From contig CACYQB010000004.1 of NCBI GenBank assembly GCA_902776435.1, forward strand, positions 248,001 to 312,000: a stretch of DNA of 64,000 nt, given 5' to 3'. Positions 8,712-17,726 of this stretch are shown in pieces. Numbering within the stretch: the stretch's first letter is position 1; each line of letters begins with the position of its first letter. The translations under genes and the position numbers were made by a program. The notes under the pieces are model-generated. The model was given only the letters and a program-made list of their open reading frames with translations, was not told the origin of the DNA and searched no databases. This DNA comes from an uncultured Bacteroidales bacterium. GTDB taxonomy: Bacteria; Bacteroidota; Bacteroidia; Bacteroidales; Muribaculaceae.

Positions 8712-9341
8712 CTACTCGTCGTTGAACTTGATAGCGTTGCGGTTGGTGCTCTCGATGCGGCGATTGCGCCAGCAGCGGCGGCACAGAGAGACGTACTTGT
8801 CGTCGCCGCCGATTTCGACCTGGTTACCGTCGGTGACGATGTTGCCTTGAGAGTCGATGCGCGCGTTGATGATGGTTTTGCGGCCACATGAGCAGGTGGA
8901 CTTGATTTCCTCGATGGTGTCGGCCAGTTCCATCAGGCGTCGCGAGCCTTCAAACAGGTGGGACTGGAAGTCGGTCCTCAAGCCGTAGCACACGATGTTG
9001 ACGCCATAGTCATCCACGATGCGGGCGAGCTGGTCGATTTGGAGTGGAGAAAGGAACTGGGCCTCGTCGATGAGAATCCAGTCCTTGACGATGAGCGTCT
9101 TCTCGAACATCTCTTTAAGCATTTCATAGAGGTCACTGTCGGGGTAAATCCACGAACACTTGCGCTCGATGCCGATGCGTGAGCGGATGACGTTGTCCTT
9201 CTCGCGGTCGTCGATAATGGGTTTCATGCACAGGTATTGCATGCCGCGCTCCTCAAAGTTGTAAGCTTGGGTGAGCAGCATAGCCGTCTTGGCCGATCCC
9301 ATCGTGCCATACTTGAAATATAATTTTCCTACTCCGTTCAT
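8712..9341 (-). CDS. tdk: Thymidine kinase (type II)
   Basis: A 209-residue protein that phosphorylates thymidine to dTMP for salvage. The P-loop is GTMGSAKTAMLL at about residues 12-23, and the Walker B/catalytic segment is ILIDEAQFLSP. The structural zinc site is represented by CSCGRK and CRRCW. The length fits bacterial type II Tdk, with a slightly long charged tail. A -7 box lies 112 bases upstream at 9453-9460, within a 345-base gap. It is first of a co-directional set read from 13220 down, but with its own promoter. It complements the de novo ThyA gene at 51962 in the same window. Confidence 0.95.
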   Translation of the reverse strand: MNGVGKLYFKYGTMGSAKTAMLLTQAYNFEERGMQYLCMKPIIDDREKDNVIRSRIGIERKCSWIYPDSDLYEMLKEMFEKTLIVKDWILIDEAQFLSPLQIDQLARIVDDYGVNIVCYGLRTDFQSHLFEGSRRLMELADTIEEIKSTCSCGRKTIINARIDSQGNIVTDGNQVEIGGDDKYVSLCRRCWRNRRIESTNRNAIKFNDE

Positions 9342-9452
9342 GTCTCTTACAGTGATAAAATGCCTAGTTAGGCTTTTGGTTTTAGGCTCTAAGTGTCAGG
9401 TAAGTAAGTTGGTTGAGACCTCTGGCAGTCCCGTTGCCGAAAAGGCCGACAA

Positions 9453-9486
9453 CAAAGTTACTGTTTTCCCTCCATACGGCAACAAA
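9453..9486 (-). promoter_or_regulatory. Candidate tdk promoter
   Basis: Minus-strand TAACTTTG at 9460-9453 with TTTG at 9486-9483, 22 bases apart. The rest of the 9342-9686 gap shows an AACTGCC/GGCAGTT hairpin at about 9547-9569 and no credible gene. Confidence 0.5.
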
Positions 9487-9686
9487 AATCGCACCAAAAA
9501 GTTATTAACACACCCGCCATGTTCATGTATAATAAGAGCAAACGACAACTGCCACATGGGCAGTTGCCGTTGCGTTGCTTGTGATGGGAGAAACCCGATA
9601 ATTTCAGTTGGGCGGTGTTGTTGACCAGCTCTAACTGCTGAGTTCTCGCCACTCACCTTCAAGCCTGAGGGAGCACAGGGCTTGAA

Positions 9687-10457
9687 TTATTTGTTCTTGG
9701 CTTCCTCGGGAGCGATACCTACCAGCTCGGGGTCGATGAGGATGCGGCCGCAGTACTCACAGACGATGACCTTCTTGTGCATCTTGATCTCCATCTGGCG
9801 CTGTGCGGGGATGCGGTTGAAGCAACCACCACAGGCGTTGCGCTGAACGGCGACGATGCCCAGACCGTTGCGGGTGTTCTTGCGGATGCGCTTGAACGCG
9901 GTCAGCAGGCGTTCCTCAATCTTGTTCTCCTGCTTCTTGGCCTTCTCGCGGAGGGTTTCCTCCTTGGCTTTGTTCTCGGAGACGATCTCGTTGAGCTCGC
10001 TCTTCTTTTCCTCAAGGGCATGCTCACGGTCGTTGCACATCTCCCTGGCCTTCTCGATCTCGGCCTGGAGTACCTCGGCCTTGCGGCTGGCCTCGTTGAT
10101 GCGTTTCTCGGCCAGTTCGATGTTCAGGTTCTGGTACTCGATCTCCTTGGTGAGGTAGTCATACTCACGGTTGTTGCGCACGTTGTCCTGGTCGGCGGTG
10201 TACTTGTCGATCAGTTCCTCGGCCTGCTGCTTGGTGTCGCGGTTGCGGGCGATTTCCTCTTTCTGGATAGCGATTTCGTCCTCAAACTTGGTCACGCGGG
10301 TGTGCAGACCGGCGATTTCGTCCTCGAGGTCCTGTACTTCCTGGGGGAGCTCGCCCCTCAGGGTCTTGATAGCGTCAATCTCGGAGAGTTTCTGCTGCAA
10401 GTCGTAGAGCGCCTTGAGTTTTTCTTCAACAGTGAGTTCTTTTTTGGGTGTTGCCAT
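9687..10457 (-). CDS. Coiled-coil protein with C4 zinc ribbon (CT398-like)
   Basis: A 256-residue protein. Residues 1 to about 190 are a long heptad-rich coiled coil (for example EDEIAGLHTRVTKFEDEIA). The C-terminus is a four-cysteine zinc ribbon with CGGCF and CEYCG separated by about 20 residues. This is the PF02591-type architecture, conserved in Bacteroidota and often found beside the Nif3-like gene, as here. A nucleic-acid or trafficking adaptor role is proposed for relatives, but the function is unproven. ATG at 10457 is preferred over the TTG two codons upstream. A heptamer palindrome separates it from the Nif3-like gene upstream. Confidence 0.88.
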   Translation of the reverse strand: MATPKKELTVEEKLKALYDLQQKLSEIDAIKTLRGELPQEVQDLEDEIAGLHTRVTKFEDEIAIQKEEIARNRDTKQQAEELIDKYTADQDNVRNNREYDYLTKEIEYQNLNIELAEKRINEASRKAEVLQAEIEKAREMCNDREHALEEKKSELNEIVSENKAKEETLREKAKKQENKIEERLLTAFKRIRKNTRNGLGIVAVQRNACGGCFNRIPAQRQMEIKMHKKVIVCEYCGRILIDPELVGIAPEEAKNK

Positions 10458-10465
10458 AAACAATT

Positions 10466-10545
10466 CTTAGGTTTTAGGTTTTAGGTGCTAGGTATTAGGT
10501 TGCGGATGCCCGCTAAAGCCTAAAACCTAATGCCTAAAGCCTAAT
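10466..10545. repeat. 7-base-phased palindrome with GCGGATGCC core
   Basis: The left arm is TTTTAGG, TTTTAGG, TGCTAGG, TATTAGG. The core is TTGCGGATGCCCGC. The right arm is TAAAGCC, TAAAACC, TAATGCC, TAAAGCC. The arms pair as an imperfect long hairpin between two co-directional genes. Confidence 0.85.
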
Positions 10546-10547
10546 TA

Positions 10548-11348
10548 TTATAGATAATTTACTTGGTTTGTTTCGCTTTTTGAAAAAGCGACTGCAAAGG
10601 TAGGATTTTTTTTCTGAATAATCTCTAAAAAAATCTCTTTTGTGAAATGCTCGCTCTCGTAATGCCCGATGTCGGCTGTCACGATGCGCTGGCTATTGTC
10701 CAGGAAATCGTGGTAGCGCATGTCGGCGGTGACATAGAGTTGTGCGCCCATGTTGACCGCCTTGTCGAGCAGGAAACCACCGGCGCCGCCGCACAGGGCC
10801 ACACGCGAGACGATGCGGTCCGCGTCACCGCTGTAACGGATAGCTCCCACCTCAAAGGCCGCCTTGACACGCTTCAGCACCTCGCGGGCGGGCATCGGCT
10901 CGATATTGCCGATGACGCCGCAGCCAGCCGTCGAACTCTCTTGGTCGCCATAGGGGGCGACAGGATTCTCGTCGAGAAACTGGACATCGGTCATGCCGAT
11001 TTTGTCGGCCATGCGAAAGGACACGCCCTGCCACGCGCTGTCCATGTTGGTGTGGGCGCTGTAGATGGTGACATCGTGCTTGATGGCCATGGCCACGGTG
11101 CGCTCGACGGGCGTGCGCCCCATGATTTTCTTCAGGCCGTGGAAGATGAGTGGGTGGTGTGCGATGACCAGGTTGTAACCCAGCGCGATGGCCTCGGCGA
11201 CAACGGCCTCGGTGGCATCGGTGCACAGCAGGATACCGGTGATGTCGGCCTCGGGGTCGCCCACCTGGATACCCGCATTGTCCCACTCCTCCTGGAGCCT
11301 CAAGGGGGCATATTGCTCGATGGAATCGGTGATTTCTCGGATTCGCAT
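10548..11348 (-). CDS. Nif3-like dinuclear metal centre protein
   Basis: A 266-residue protein of the Nif3/YbgI family, annotated elsewhere as GTP cyclohydrolase 1 type 2-like. Metal ligands are visible: VIAHHPLIFHG (about residues 60-70), the Asp in LLCTDAT, and the C-terminal DIGHYESEHFTKE with His and Glu. These proteins form toroidal hexamers with two metal ions per subunit, and their reaction is not settled. Length and start (MRIREITDSIEQYAP) fit the short form without the internal PII-like insertion. It lies between two heptamer palindromes, upstream of the zinc-ribbon coiled-coil gene, an arrangement commonly seen in Bacteroidota. Confidence 0.9.
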   Translation of the reverse strand: MRIREITDSIEQYAPLRLQEEWDNAGIQVGDPEADITGILLCTDATEAVVAEAIALGYNLVIAHHPLIFHGLKKIMGRTPVERTVAMAIKHDVTIYSAHTNMDSAWQGVSFRMADKIGMTDVQFLDENPVAPYGDQESSTAGCGVIGNIEPMPAREVLKRVKAAFEVGAIRYSGDADRIVSRVALCGGAGGFLLDKAVNMGAQLYVTADMRYHDFLDNSQRIVTADIGHYESEHFTKEIFLEIIQKKNPTFAVAFSKSETNQVNYL

Positions 11349-11352
11349 TCCT

Positions 11353-11434
11353 TTTTTAGGTTTTAGGTTCTAGGCGTTAGGTTTTAGGTGTCAGGTTGCG
11401 GATGCCCCCTAATGCCTAAAACCTAAAGCCTATT
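11353..11434. repeat. 7-base-phased palindrome with GCGGATGCC core
   Basis: Six heptamers ending AGG (TTTTAGG, TTTTAGG, TTCTAGG, CGTTAGG, TTTTAGG, TGTCAGG), the core TTGCGGATGCCCC, then TAATGCC, TAAAACC, TAAAGCC. Same design and same core as 10466-10545. Confidence 0.85.
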
Positions 11435-11438
11435 GATT

Positions 11439-13220
11439 TCAAATCTTATTCTCGGCCTTGAGGCGGTCATTGTCCACGTTGATGTAAAGCTCGTCGAGCT
11501 GGCTCTGGTCAACGGGGCTGGGTGCGTCGAGCATGACGTCGCGGCCACTGTTGTTCTTGGGGAAGGCGATGCAGTCGCGGATGCTGTCCAGACCGGCCAT
11601 GATGGAAACGAAGCGGTCGAAACCGAAAGCCAGACCAGCGTGGGGAGGTGCACCGTACTTGAAGGCGTTGATCAGGAAGCCGAACTGTGCCATGGCACGT
11701 TCGGGGGTGAAGCCCAGGATGTCAAACATCTTGGCCTGGAGCTTGCCGTCATGGATACGCAGGCTGCCGCCGCCCACCTCGATGCCGTTGCACACGAAGT
11801 CGTAGGCCTTGGCACGAACGCGCTCGGGATGCTCGTCGAGCAAGGGGATGTCATCCGGGTTGGGCATGGTGAACGGGTGGTGGGTAGCCATCAGGCGCTG
11901 CTCCTCGTCGCTCCATTCAAACAGAGGGAAGTCAATAATCCAGAGACATTCAAATTTGTCTTTATCCCTCAGGCCGAGGCGCTCGCCCATCTCCAGACGC
12001 AGGGTGCACAGCTGCACGCGGGTCTTGTTGGCGTTGTCGCCGCTCATGATGAGCACGAGGTCGCCGTCATTGGCGCCCATCTTCTCCTTGAGCTGCTGCC
12101 AAACTGCGGGCTCATAGAACTTGTCGATGCTGCTCTTGACGGTGCCGTCGCTGTTGAACTTGACATAGACCAGTCCCTTGGCGCCCACCTGAGGACGCTT
12201 CACGAAGTCCACAAGGCCATCGAGCTGCTTGCGGGTATAGTCGGCGCAGCCGGGAGCGCAGATGGCGCCGATGTAGTTGGCCTCGTTGAACACGGGGAAG
12301 GTGCCAGTGCCCTTGAGCACATCGTCCACCTCGACAAAGGTCATGCCGAAACGGCGGTCGGGCTTGTCGCTGCCGTACAGGCGCATCGCGTCGTGCCATG
12401 TCATCTGCTCGAGCTTCTCGGGCAGGTCCACACCGCGCACCTTCTTGAAGAGGTGGCGTGCCAGGCCCTCAAATACCTCAATCACATCTTCCTGATCGAC
12501 AAAGCTCATCTCGCAGTCGATCTGGGTGAACTCGGGCTGACGGTCGGCGCGCAGGTCCTCGTCACGGAAGCACTTGGCAATCTGGAAATAGCGGTCAAAG
12601 CCGGCCACCATGAGCAACTGCTTGAGCGTCTGGGGACTCTGGGGCAGCGCGTAGAACTGGCCCGGGTTCATGCGCGAGGGCACGATGAAGTCACGTGCAC
12701 CCTCGGGGGTTGAACCGATGAGAATCGGGGTCTCGACCTCGAGGAAGCCTTGGTCGTCAAGGTAATTGCGGATGAGGATAGCCATATCGTGGCGCAACTC
12801 CAGATTCTTGCGCACGGCATTGCGGCGCAGGTCCAGATAGCGGTACTTCATTCTCAGGTCGTCGCCACCGTCGGTATTATCCTCGATGGTGAACGGCGGA
12901 GTGATGCTCTCGCTCAGGATGTTCAACTTGTCGGCTATGATTTCGATTTCGCCCGTGGGCAGGTTGGCGTTCTTGTTAGAGCGCTCGGCCACGGTGCCCT
13001 CGATCTGGATGACAAATTCACGTCCCAGGTGGTTGGCCCGCTCACACAGGTCGGCGTCCACCTCGTTGTTAAACACGATTTGGGTAATGCCATAGCGGTC
13101 ACGCAGGTCAACGAAGGTCATGCCGCCCATCTTGCGGGTGCGCTGTACCCAGCCTGCCAGAGTCACGACTTCGCCCACATTGGCCAGACGAAGTTCGCCG
13201 TTAGTCTTAGTTCTATACAT
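11439..13220 (-). CDS. aspS: Aspartyl-tRNA synthetase
   Basis: A 593-residue class II synthetase that charges tRNA-Asp. The N-terminal OB-fold anticodon-binding domain (about 1-110) contains [18 protein letters not shown]. The catalytic core has motif 2 around [18 protein letters not shown], a GAD insertion in the middle, and the motif 3 region [19 protein letters not shown] near the end. Length matches bacterial AspRS. A -7 box (TAACTTTG) lies at 13274-13281. It heads a co-directional set with the Nif3-like and zinc-ribbon genes. A tRNA-Asp gene is encoded 3 kb away at 16205. Confidence 0.98.
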   Translation of the reverse strand: MYRTKTNGELRLANVGEVVTLAGWVQRTRKMGGMTFVDLRDRYGITQIVFNNEVDADLCERANHLGREFVIQIEGTVAERSNKNANLPTGEIEIIADKLNILSESITPPFTIEDNTDGGDDLRMKYRYLDLRRNAVRKNLELRHDMAILIRNYLDDQGFLEVETPILIGSTPEGARDFIVPSRMNPGQFYALPQSPQTLKQLLMVAGFDRYFQIAKCFRDEDLRADRQPEFTQIDCEMSFVDQEDVIEVFEGLARHLFKKVRGVDLPEKLEQMTWHDAMRLYGSDKPDRRFGMTFVEVDDVLKGTGTFPVFNEANYIGAICAPGCADYTRKQLDGLVDFVKRPQVGAKGLVYVKFNSDGTVKSSIDKFYEPAVWQQLKEKMGANDGDLVLIMSGDNANKTRVQLCTLRLEMGERLGLRDKDKFECLWIIDFPLFEWSDEEQRLMATHHPFTMPNPDDIPLLDEHPERVRAKAYDFVCNGIEVGGGSLRIHDGKLQAKMFDILGFTPERAMAQFGFLINAFKYGAPPHAGLAFGFDRFVSIMAGLDSIRDCIAFPKNNSGRDVMLDAPSPVDQSQLDELYINVDNDRLKAENKI

Positions 13221-13273
13221 TGTTGAAAATTGTATTGATAGGTTGTTTTATCGTTGTTATCGTTTTAAACATA

Positions 13274-13281
13274 CAAAGTTA
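13274..13281 (-). promoter_or_regulatory. -7 box TAACTTTG upstream of aspS
   Basis: Minus-strand TAnnTTTG match 54 bases before the aspS ATG. No clear -33 partner. Confidence 0.5.
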
Positions 13282-13370
13282 CTACATTCTCGGCACAATT
13301 GCACCCTGAGGAGCCAAAAAAAATGAAATTCACTCCAAATGGCTTGCCAATTCGGGAAAATAATGTGCCG

Positions 13371-13870
13371 TTGACTTGAGGTCGAAGGTAGGCTGCGTTT
13401 CGGGAATGCAAAGTGGAAGCGAAATGGAATATGCCTCGTAGAGGGCCATCCACTGCCATCATTTGTGGCCCCCTCCAGGGCCCGAGGTGTGTATATAGTC
13501 CCTGTCACCAAGCCACGAGGACCTACGGCCCTCGCGCCATGGTGTTAAATCAAGTCAAGGCTTACAGCCTTGTGCAGACCTTCGGCCTGCCTATTCTACA
13601 ACATAGCTTCTTTTACCGAGCAATGATTGCAAATAAAAAATGTGTTTTTTTATTTGGCATTCCGCTCAACTTGCACTACCGTTGACTTGGTGTCGAAGGT
13701 AGGCTGCGTTTCGGGACTGCAAATAAAAAAATGTGTTTTTTATTTGGCACTCCGCTCAACTTGCACTACCGTTGACTTGGTGTCGAAGGTAGGCTGCGTT
13801 TCGGGATTGCAAATAAAAAAATGTGTTTTTTATTTGGCACTCCGCTCAACTTGCACTACCTTTGCACCGC
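13371..13870 (+). repeat. 90-base tandem repeats that duplicate the tRNA-Pro promoter region
   Basis: TGCAAATAAAAAA-type units start at 13628, 13718 and 13808 (period 90). A shared segment, GTTGACTTGgtGTCGAAGGTAG onward, occurs at 13681, 13771 and, isolated, at 13371. Each unit carries TTTGGCA and, 20 bases later, TACCGTTG; the last unit instead has TACCTTTG, the functional box of tRNA-Pro. Between 13412 and 13627 is a unique stretch with several small GGCC-type palindromes and no credible gene. The open frame across the repeats is an artefact of their period being a multiple of three. Confidence 0.9.
13833..13864 (+). promoter_or_regulatory. tRNA-Pro promoter
   Basis: TTTG at 13833-13836, 20-base spacer, TACCTTTG at 13857-13864, 21 bases before the tRNA. 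It forms the last, intact version of the motif in the tandem repeats. Confidence 0.75.
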
Positions 13871-13885
13871 TCAAAACATGAGATA

Positions 13886-13960
13886 CGGGGTGTAGCGCAG
13901 TCCGGTTAGCGCGCCTGCTTTGGGAGCAGGAGGTCCCTGGTTCGAATCCAGGTACCCCGA
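13886..13960 (+). tRNA. tRNA-Pro (anticodon TGG)
   Basis: Cloverleaf with acceptor CGGGGTG / TACCCCG and discriminator A, anticodon stem CCTGC / GCAGG with loop TTTGGGA, and T-arm CCTGGTTCGAATCCAGG. CCA is not encoded. Confidence 0.95.
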
Positions 13961-13980
13961 CGTAAGGAAATAAAATGACA

Positions 13981-14016
13981 AGCGGCAGGACGTTGAGTCC
14001 CGCCGCTGTCTGTTTT
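13981..14016 (+). terminator. Terminator of tRNA-Pro
   Basis: AGCGGCAGGAC / GTCCCGCCGCT stem with one mismatch, followed by GTCTGTTTT. The remaining gap to 14183 contains a small TCGCGC-TTC-GCGCGA hairpin at about 14055. Confidence 0.7.
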
Positions 14017-14183
14017 CATGAGGCTGTGTTATTATTCATTTGTCGCAAATTGAATCGCGCTTCGCGCGAGAAATTAAACAAAATTATTAATAATAAATTA
14101 AAAAGTTATTCTGTTTAATTTCTCGGCCTCCAGGCCGATCAAAAACCCAGGGGCCTATTATGAACACAGTCTTTTTATCGGAA

Positions 14184-16022
14184 TCAGTTGCCGTTGAGGA
14201 GTTTGTCGATGAGTACGGTCACATCATCGATGTTCACCTTGCCGTCACCGTCCACGTCGGCACCGTCGGTGGGTGTGCTGCCGTTGAGGAGCATGTCGAT
14301 GAGTGCGGTCACGTCATCGATGTTCACCTTGCCGTCACCGTCCACGTCACCAGGCGTGGTGGGTGCGTCACATTCTCCGAGTTTGCGCTTGTTGGCGTTA
14401 GTGAGATAGATGTCGTTTACCGCATTGCCCAGCGGGCGGCTGATAAATGCCACGATGTTCAGGTTGTCGGCATTCCAGGTGCTTGGGATATCAACAGTGA
14501 ATTCGTTCTTGTAGGTGTTTCCGGTCTTCTTGAGAGCGACGCCCTTGACCGAGCCCAGCGCTTTGCGCAGCACGTTATTGTGGACGTAGTCGTTCACCCA
14601 TGTGCCATTATTGTACTGGGGCGCTACAAGCCCATCCTCGGTGATATAGACGGTGAGTTTGCTGTCGGCTCCCATGAAATCCTCATAGTTGGGCACCAAG
14701 TCGCCATTGATGGTGATGTTAGCCTTGCGGGTGGCGGGGTCGAAGGTGCTGTTCACATATACCGTTGCCCATGATGGTAACTCAGAGATGCTGTTGAGGA
14801 AGTTGTTAAACACGCTTGCACCATAATTAGCATCGGTATAACTGAGGACGGTCCAGACTGAATTGGGATTGTCGGGGTCACAGCCGATGGTGCGGTCAAA
14901 TGAACCCTCGGGATATCCGTCAACTTGCTCAAAATCTCTAATAGAGTCGCACTGGATTGTCCAGAAGATGTCAGTGCCGCTGCTCATGTTATGGTGAACA
15001 GCCACCCATGCGATGTCACCCCTCATATTGCTCAAAGCGGACAAGGCAGCGGTGCCCTTCGGGCAGTGGGTGCAGTAGGTAGATGTGAACTGTTCCACCA
15101 GGCGCATTTGCCTTGAGAAGCCAAATTCAAAGCAATTGAATTGTGCCGACAAACTGATGGGAAAATCAACAGGTTCTCCATTGAGTGTGGCCGTGGTGAT
15201 GGTTAATGTGTGCTGGCCAGGAGTCAATTCCGAGCTGCTAACGGCATCGGAGATGGTGATGTAGTCATTTCCCATAGCTTGAGGATTGCTGATGGTTTTC
15301 ACCAGGTTGCCATCGATCGTGACATTATATGTGACTGCGCCCGGAGCTATCACGTCATTGCCTAAGTTGCAAGCTTGGAATGAAAACGGAATATCGTCGC
15401 CAAGCTTGAGGTTTGCCTTGCTGGTCAGGTTGCGCATCCTGAGGATGTACTGAGGGAAGTTGTCGTTCTCGGCGATGCACTGAAGGCTCAGGTTGCCATA
15501 AATACTCACCCCATAGTCTTTCCATGCGTTATTATGGTAGCACAGGGTGGTATAAATCTGGCCAACCTTGACGGCTGAGATGGGCTTAGCTGAGCCGACT
15601 TGCTCATAGTCAAAGCCGATTCTCAGACTATAGTCAGCGGGCAGGTTGATAACGTAAGGTGTTGCGAGTTCAATGAGGTTCCAGCCCTGGCTGCTGACAT
15701 CACAGGACCAAGCTGTCTCCTCGCCCAATGTACCGTTGGGGGCTACTGGAATCACAAAAACACGTGAGACTTGTGTCGAGAGGGAGAGACCCACGCGGAA
15801 TGCCACAATCTTGCTGCCCTGGAACAGAGCAAGCTCATCGGGCGTGAGATCGGTGGCAATGGGAACGATGCCTTTCAATAACGATTTACCCCAACAGCCG
15901 TTAAGAGTCAGATCATCGGTGGTGTAGTGACCCAGGAGCTTCTGGTTGGGTTCGAGTGTCAAAGCACTCATTGTCATTGGCAGCAGGATAGCTACCAACA
16001 GTAGAGATAATAATTTTTTCAT
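14184..16022 (-). CDS. Omp28-like secreted protein with thioredoxin-type CxxC and dockerin-like repeats
   Basis: A 612-residue exported protein. The signal peptide is MKKLLSLLLVAILLPMTMSA. A beta-rich N-terminal half is followed by the Omp28-related segment LVEQFTSTYCTHCPKGTAAL (about residues 307-326), whose CTHC resembles a thioredoxin active site. Omp28-related proteins of Bacteroidota are surface proteins whose redox role is not proven. The C-terminus has two nearly identical calcium-binding repeats (DVDGDGKVNIDDVTALIDML; DVDGDGKVNIDDVTVLIDKL) separated by a short Thr/Pro linker. The duplicated coding DNA at 14196-14350 shows recent repeat duplication. It is monocistronic with its own -7 box at 16082. 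Confidence 0.88.
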   Translation of the reverse strand: MKKLLSLLLVAILLPMTMSALTLEPNQKLLGHYTTDDLTLNGCWGKSLLKGIVPIATDLTPDELALFQGSKIVAFRVGLSLSTQVSRVFVIPVAPNGTLGEETAWSCDVSSQGWNLIELATPYVINLPADYSLRIGFDYEQVGSAKPISAVKVGQIYTTLCYHNNAWKDYGVSIYGNLSLQCIAENDNFPQYILRMRNLTSKANLKLGDDIPFSFQACNLGNDVIAPGAVTYNVTIDGNLVKTISNPQAMGNDYITISDAVSSSELTPGQHTLTITTATLNGEPVDFPISLSAQFNCFEFGFSRQMRLVEQFTSTYCTHCPKGTAALSALSNMRGDIAWVAVHHNMSSGTDIFWTIQCDSIRDFEQVDGYPEGSFDRTIGCDPDNPNSVWTVLSYTDANYGASVFNNFLNSISELPSWATVYVNSTFDPATRKANITINGDLVPNYEDFMGADSKLTVYITEDGLVAPQYNNGTWVNDYVHNNVLRKALGSVKGVALKKTGNTYKNEFTVDIPSTWNADNLNIVAFISRPLGNAVNDIYLTNANKRKLGECDAPTTPGDVDGDGKVNIDDVTALIDMLLNGSTPTDGADVDGDGKVNIDDVTVLIDKLLNGN

Positions 16023-16081
16023 AATTTTGTTGAGTTAATGATTAATAGATATTATTTCTTCAATGATGGTAAAATAAAATG

Positions 16082-16089
16082 CAAAAATA
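16082..16089 (-). promoter_or_regulatory. -7 box TATTTTTG of the Omp28-like gene
   Basis: Minus-strand TAnnTTTG match about 60 bases before the ATG at 16022, in an AT-rich leader. Confidence 0.5.
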
Positions 16090-16159
16090 GGCAGATTTTT
16101 TTGATAAACAAGCAGATTTTCTCAGTTTATATGTGACTTGCTTAGGGCGGCGTTCAAGA

Positions 16160-16201
16160 GAACCAAAAGAAAACGGGAGACATCCTTTCGGACATCTCCC
16201 G
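16160..16201 (-). terminator. Terminator of tRNA-Asp
   Basis: ACGGGAGACATCC / GGACATCTCCCGT stem-loop just 3' of the tRNA on the minus strand, followed by TTTTCTTTTGG. Confidence 0.7.
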
Positions 16202-16204
16202 TTG

Positions 16205-16278
16205 CGGTGTGTACGTGACTCGAACACGCGACCCCCTGCGTGACAGGCAGGTATTCTAACCAACTGAACTAACACACC
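16205..16278 (-). tRNA. tRNA-Asp (anticodon GTC)
   Basis: Acceptor GGTGTGT / ACACACC with discriminator G, anticodon loop CTGTCAC in stem CCTGC/GCAGG, and T-arm CGTGTTCGAGTCACG. The discriminator G is the expected tRNA-Asp identity base. Confidence 0.95.
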
Positions 16279-16305
16279 TGGTTGCATTTCTGGCGAAATG
16301 CGGTG

Positions 16306-16338
16306 CAAAGATAGTACAAATGATTTGTATTTTGCAAA
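16306..16338 (-). promoter_or_regulatory. tRNA-Asp promoter
   Basis: Minus-strand TTTG at 16338-16335, 21-base spacer, TATCTTTG at 16313-16306, about 28 bases before the tRNA. Confidence 0.65.
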
Positions 16339-16397
16339 TATTTGGGCATTTTTTTAATCATTTGAGGCTATTTTTTCTCAAATGATGATGTTAAATG

Positions 16398-17687
16398 CTA
16401 TTTTTTCTCCTTTTCGTCAATGATATCGACGCGGATAAGTTCAATGCGGGCAGCCGTCTTGCGCTCGATGGTGAAGCGGTAGGGCGGAAACTCGAGCACC
16501 TCTCCCACATTGGGGATGGCTTCGTTCTCGTTGAGCAGGTAACCGGCAATGGTCTGGTAATCGTCGCTCTCGGGCAGGTCGAGGTGGAAACGCTCGTTGA
16601 TTTCCTCAATCTCCATGCGTCCCGAGAATTCGTAACTCGTATCACTCAGCTGGCGGGCCGTAAGGCGGTTGCGGTCGTGTTCGTCCTCGATTTCACCGAA
16701 GATTTCTTCTACCAGGTCTTCGAGGGTTACCATGCCGCTGGTGCCGCCAAACTCGTCGAGCACAATGGCCATTGAGCGTTTCTCGCCCATGAGCTGCTGC
16801 ATCATCTTGCGGGCCAGCAGGGTCTCGGGAGCGAAAACCACGGGTTTGAGGCGGGTCTTCCAGTCCACCTCGGTGACAAAGAGCTCGCTCACCTGAATGA
16901 AGCCGATCACGTCATCGATATTCTCCTTATAGACTACAATCTTGGACAGTCCTGAGCGGGTGAAGAGCTTGACCAGGTCGTCACGCGTGGTGTCCTCGAC
17001 ATCGACGGCGACAATCTCGTTGCGTGGCACCATGCAGTCGCGCAGGCGGGTGTCGCTGAAGTCGAGCGCGTTTTCAAAAATCTTGACCTCGCGTTCTACG
17101 CTCTTGTTCTCGTCCTCGTGCTTGTCGATGTTCTCCTGCAGGTAGGCGTCGAGTTCATCGACTGTGAGCAGTCTCACGTGTGGAGAGTTGATCTTGATGC
17201 CGAACAGTTTCATCAGCGCTGCCGAGAGCCACTCGGTGAAGCGTGAGATGGGGTACAGCACACAATAGACCATGAACAGGGGTATCGATGAAGTGCGTAG
17301 CGAGGCGTTGGGATTGATGCGGAAAATGGATTTGGGCACAAACTCGCCGAAGATGAGGATAATCAGTGTGGCGATGACCGTTTGTGTCAACAGCAGCAGG
17401 GCTTCGTTCTGAATCCAGGGCTTCAACGGTGCTGTGAGCAACTGTGCCATGGCCATCGAGTAGACAATGTTGGCAATGTTGTTGCCGATGAGCAGCGTGG
17501 AGATGAAGGTCTCGCGGTTGTCGTAGTAGATGTTGAGGATGCGGTTGATGATGCCTCCTCGCGCCATCTCAATCTCGGCGCGCACCTTGTTGGAACTGAC
17601 AAACGCGATTTCCATGCCCGAGAAGAATGCCGAGCACAGCAATGCTGCAAGAGCGATAATCAACGGTGTTGTGTAACTTGGATCCAA
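16398..17687 (-). CDS. CNNM/CorC-type membrane protein (hemolysin family; GldE-like)
   Basis: A 429-residue protein. Residues 1 to about 185 form the DUF21/CNNM membrane domain with helices such as [20 protein letters not shown]. Two CBS motifs follow ([33 protein letters not shown]), then a C-terminal CorC_HlyC domain ([20 protein letters not shown]). The family is linked to divalent cation transport, and Bacteroidota members include gliding protein GldE. It directly follows lptC. There is no ATG at the expected N-terminus: the frame begins with TTG at 17687, so the exact start is uncertain; an ATT or CTG just upstream is also possible. Confidence 0.88.
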   Translation of the reverse strand: MDPSYTTPLIIALAALLCSAFFSGMEIAFVSSNKVRAEIEMARGGIINRILNIYYDNRETFISTLLIGNNIANIVYSMAMAQLLTAPLKPWIQNEALLLLTQTVIATLIILIFGEFVPKSIFRINPNASLRTSSIPLFMVYCVLYPISRFTEWLSAALMKLFGIKINSPHVRLLTVDELDAYLQENIDKHEDENKSVEREVKIFENALDFSDTRLRDCMVPRNEIVAVDVEDTTRDDLVKLFTRSGLSKIVVYKENIDDVIGFIQVSELFVTEVDWKTRLKPVVFAPETLLARKMMQQLMGEKRSMAIVLDEFGGTSGMVTLEDLVEEIFGEIEDEHDRNRLTARQLSDTSYEFSGRMEIEEINERFHLDLPESDDYQTIAGYLLNENEAIPNVGEVLEFPPYRFTIERKTAARIELIRVDIIDEKEKK

Positions 17688-17726
17688 AATCAGTGATATA
17701 TCGTTTAAAAAAGTGGTTGCGGTTGG

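Noticed and set aside
9396-9662. An 88-codon minus-strand ORF between tdk and the zinc-ribbon gene
   Set aside because: No motif, no ribosome-binding or family signal, and it overlaps the likely tdk promoter at 9453-9486.
13371-13870. CRISPR array
   Set aside because: Units are contiguous 90-base tandem repeats with no unique spacers, and no cas genes are nearby. They match the tRNA-Pro promoter region.
13627-13881. An 84-residue repetitive protein
   Set aside because: The open frame exists only because the 90-base repeat is a multiple of three. It ends just before the tRNA and overlaps its promoter.
16060-16308. An 82-codon minus-strand ORF
   Set aside because: It runs through the tRNA-Asp gene and its terminator.
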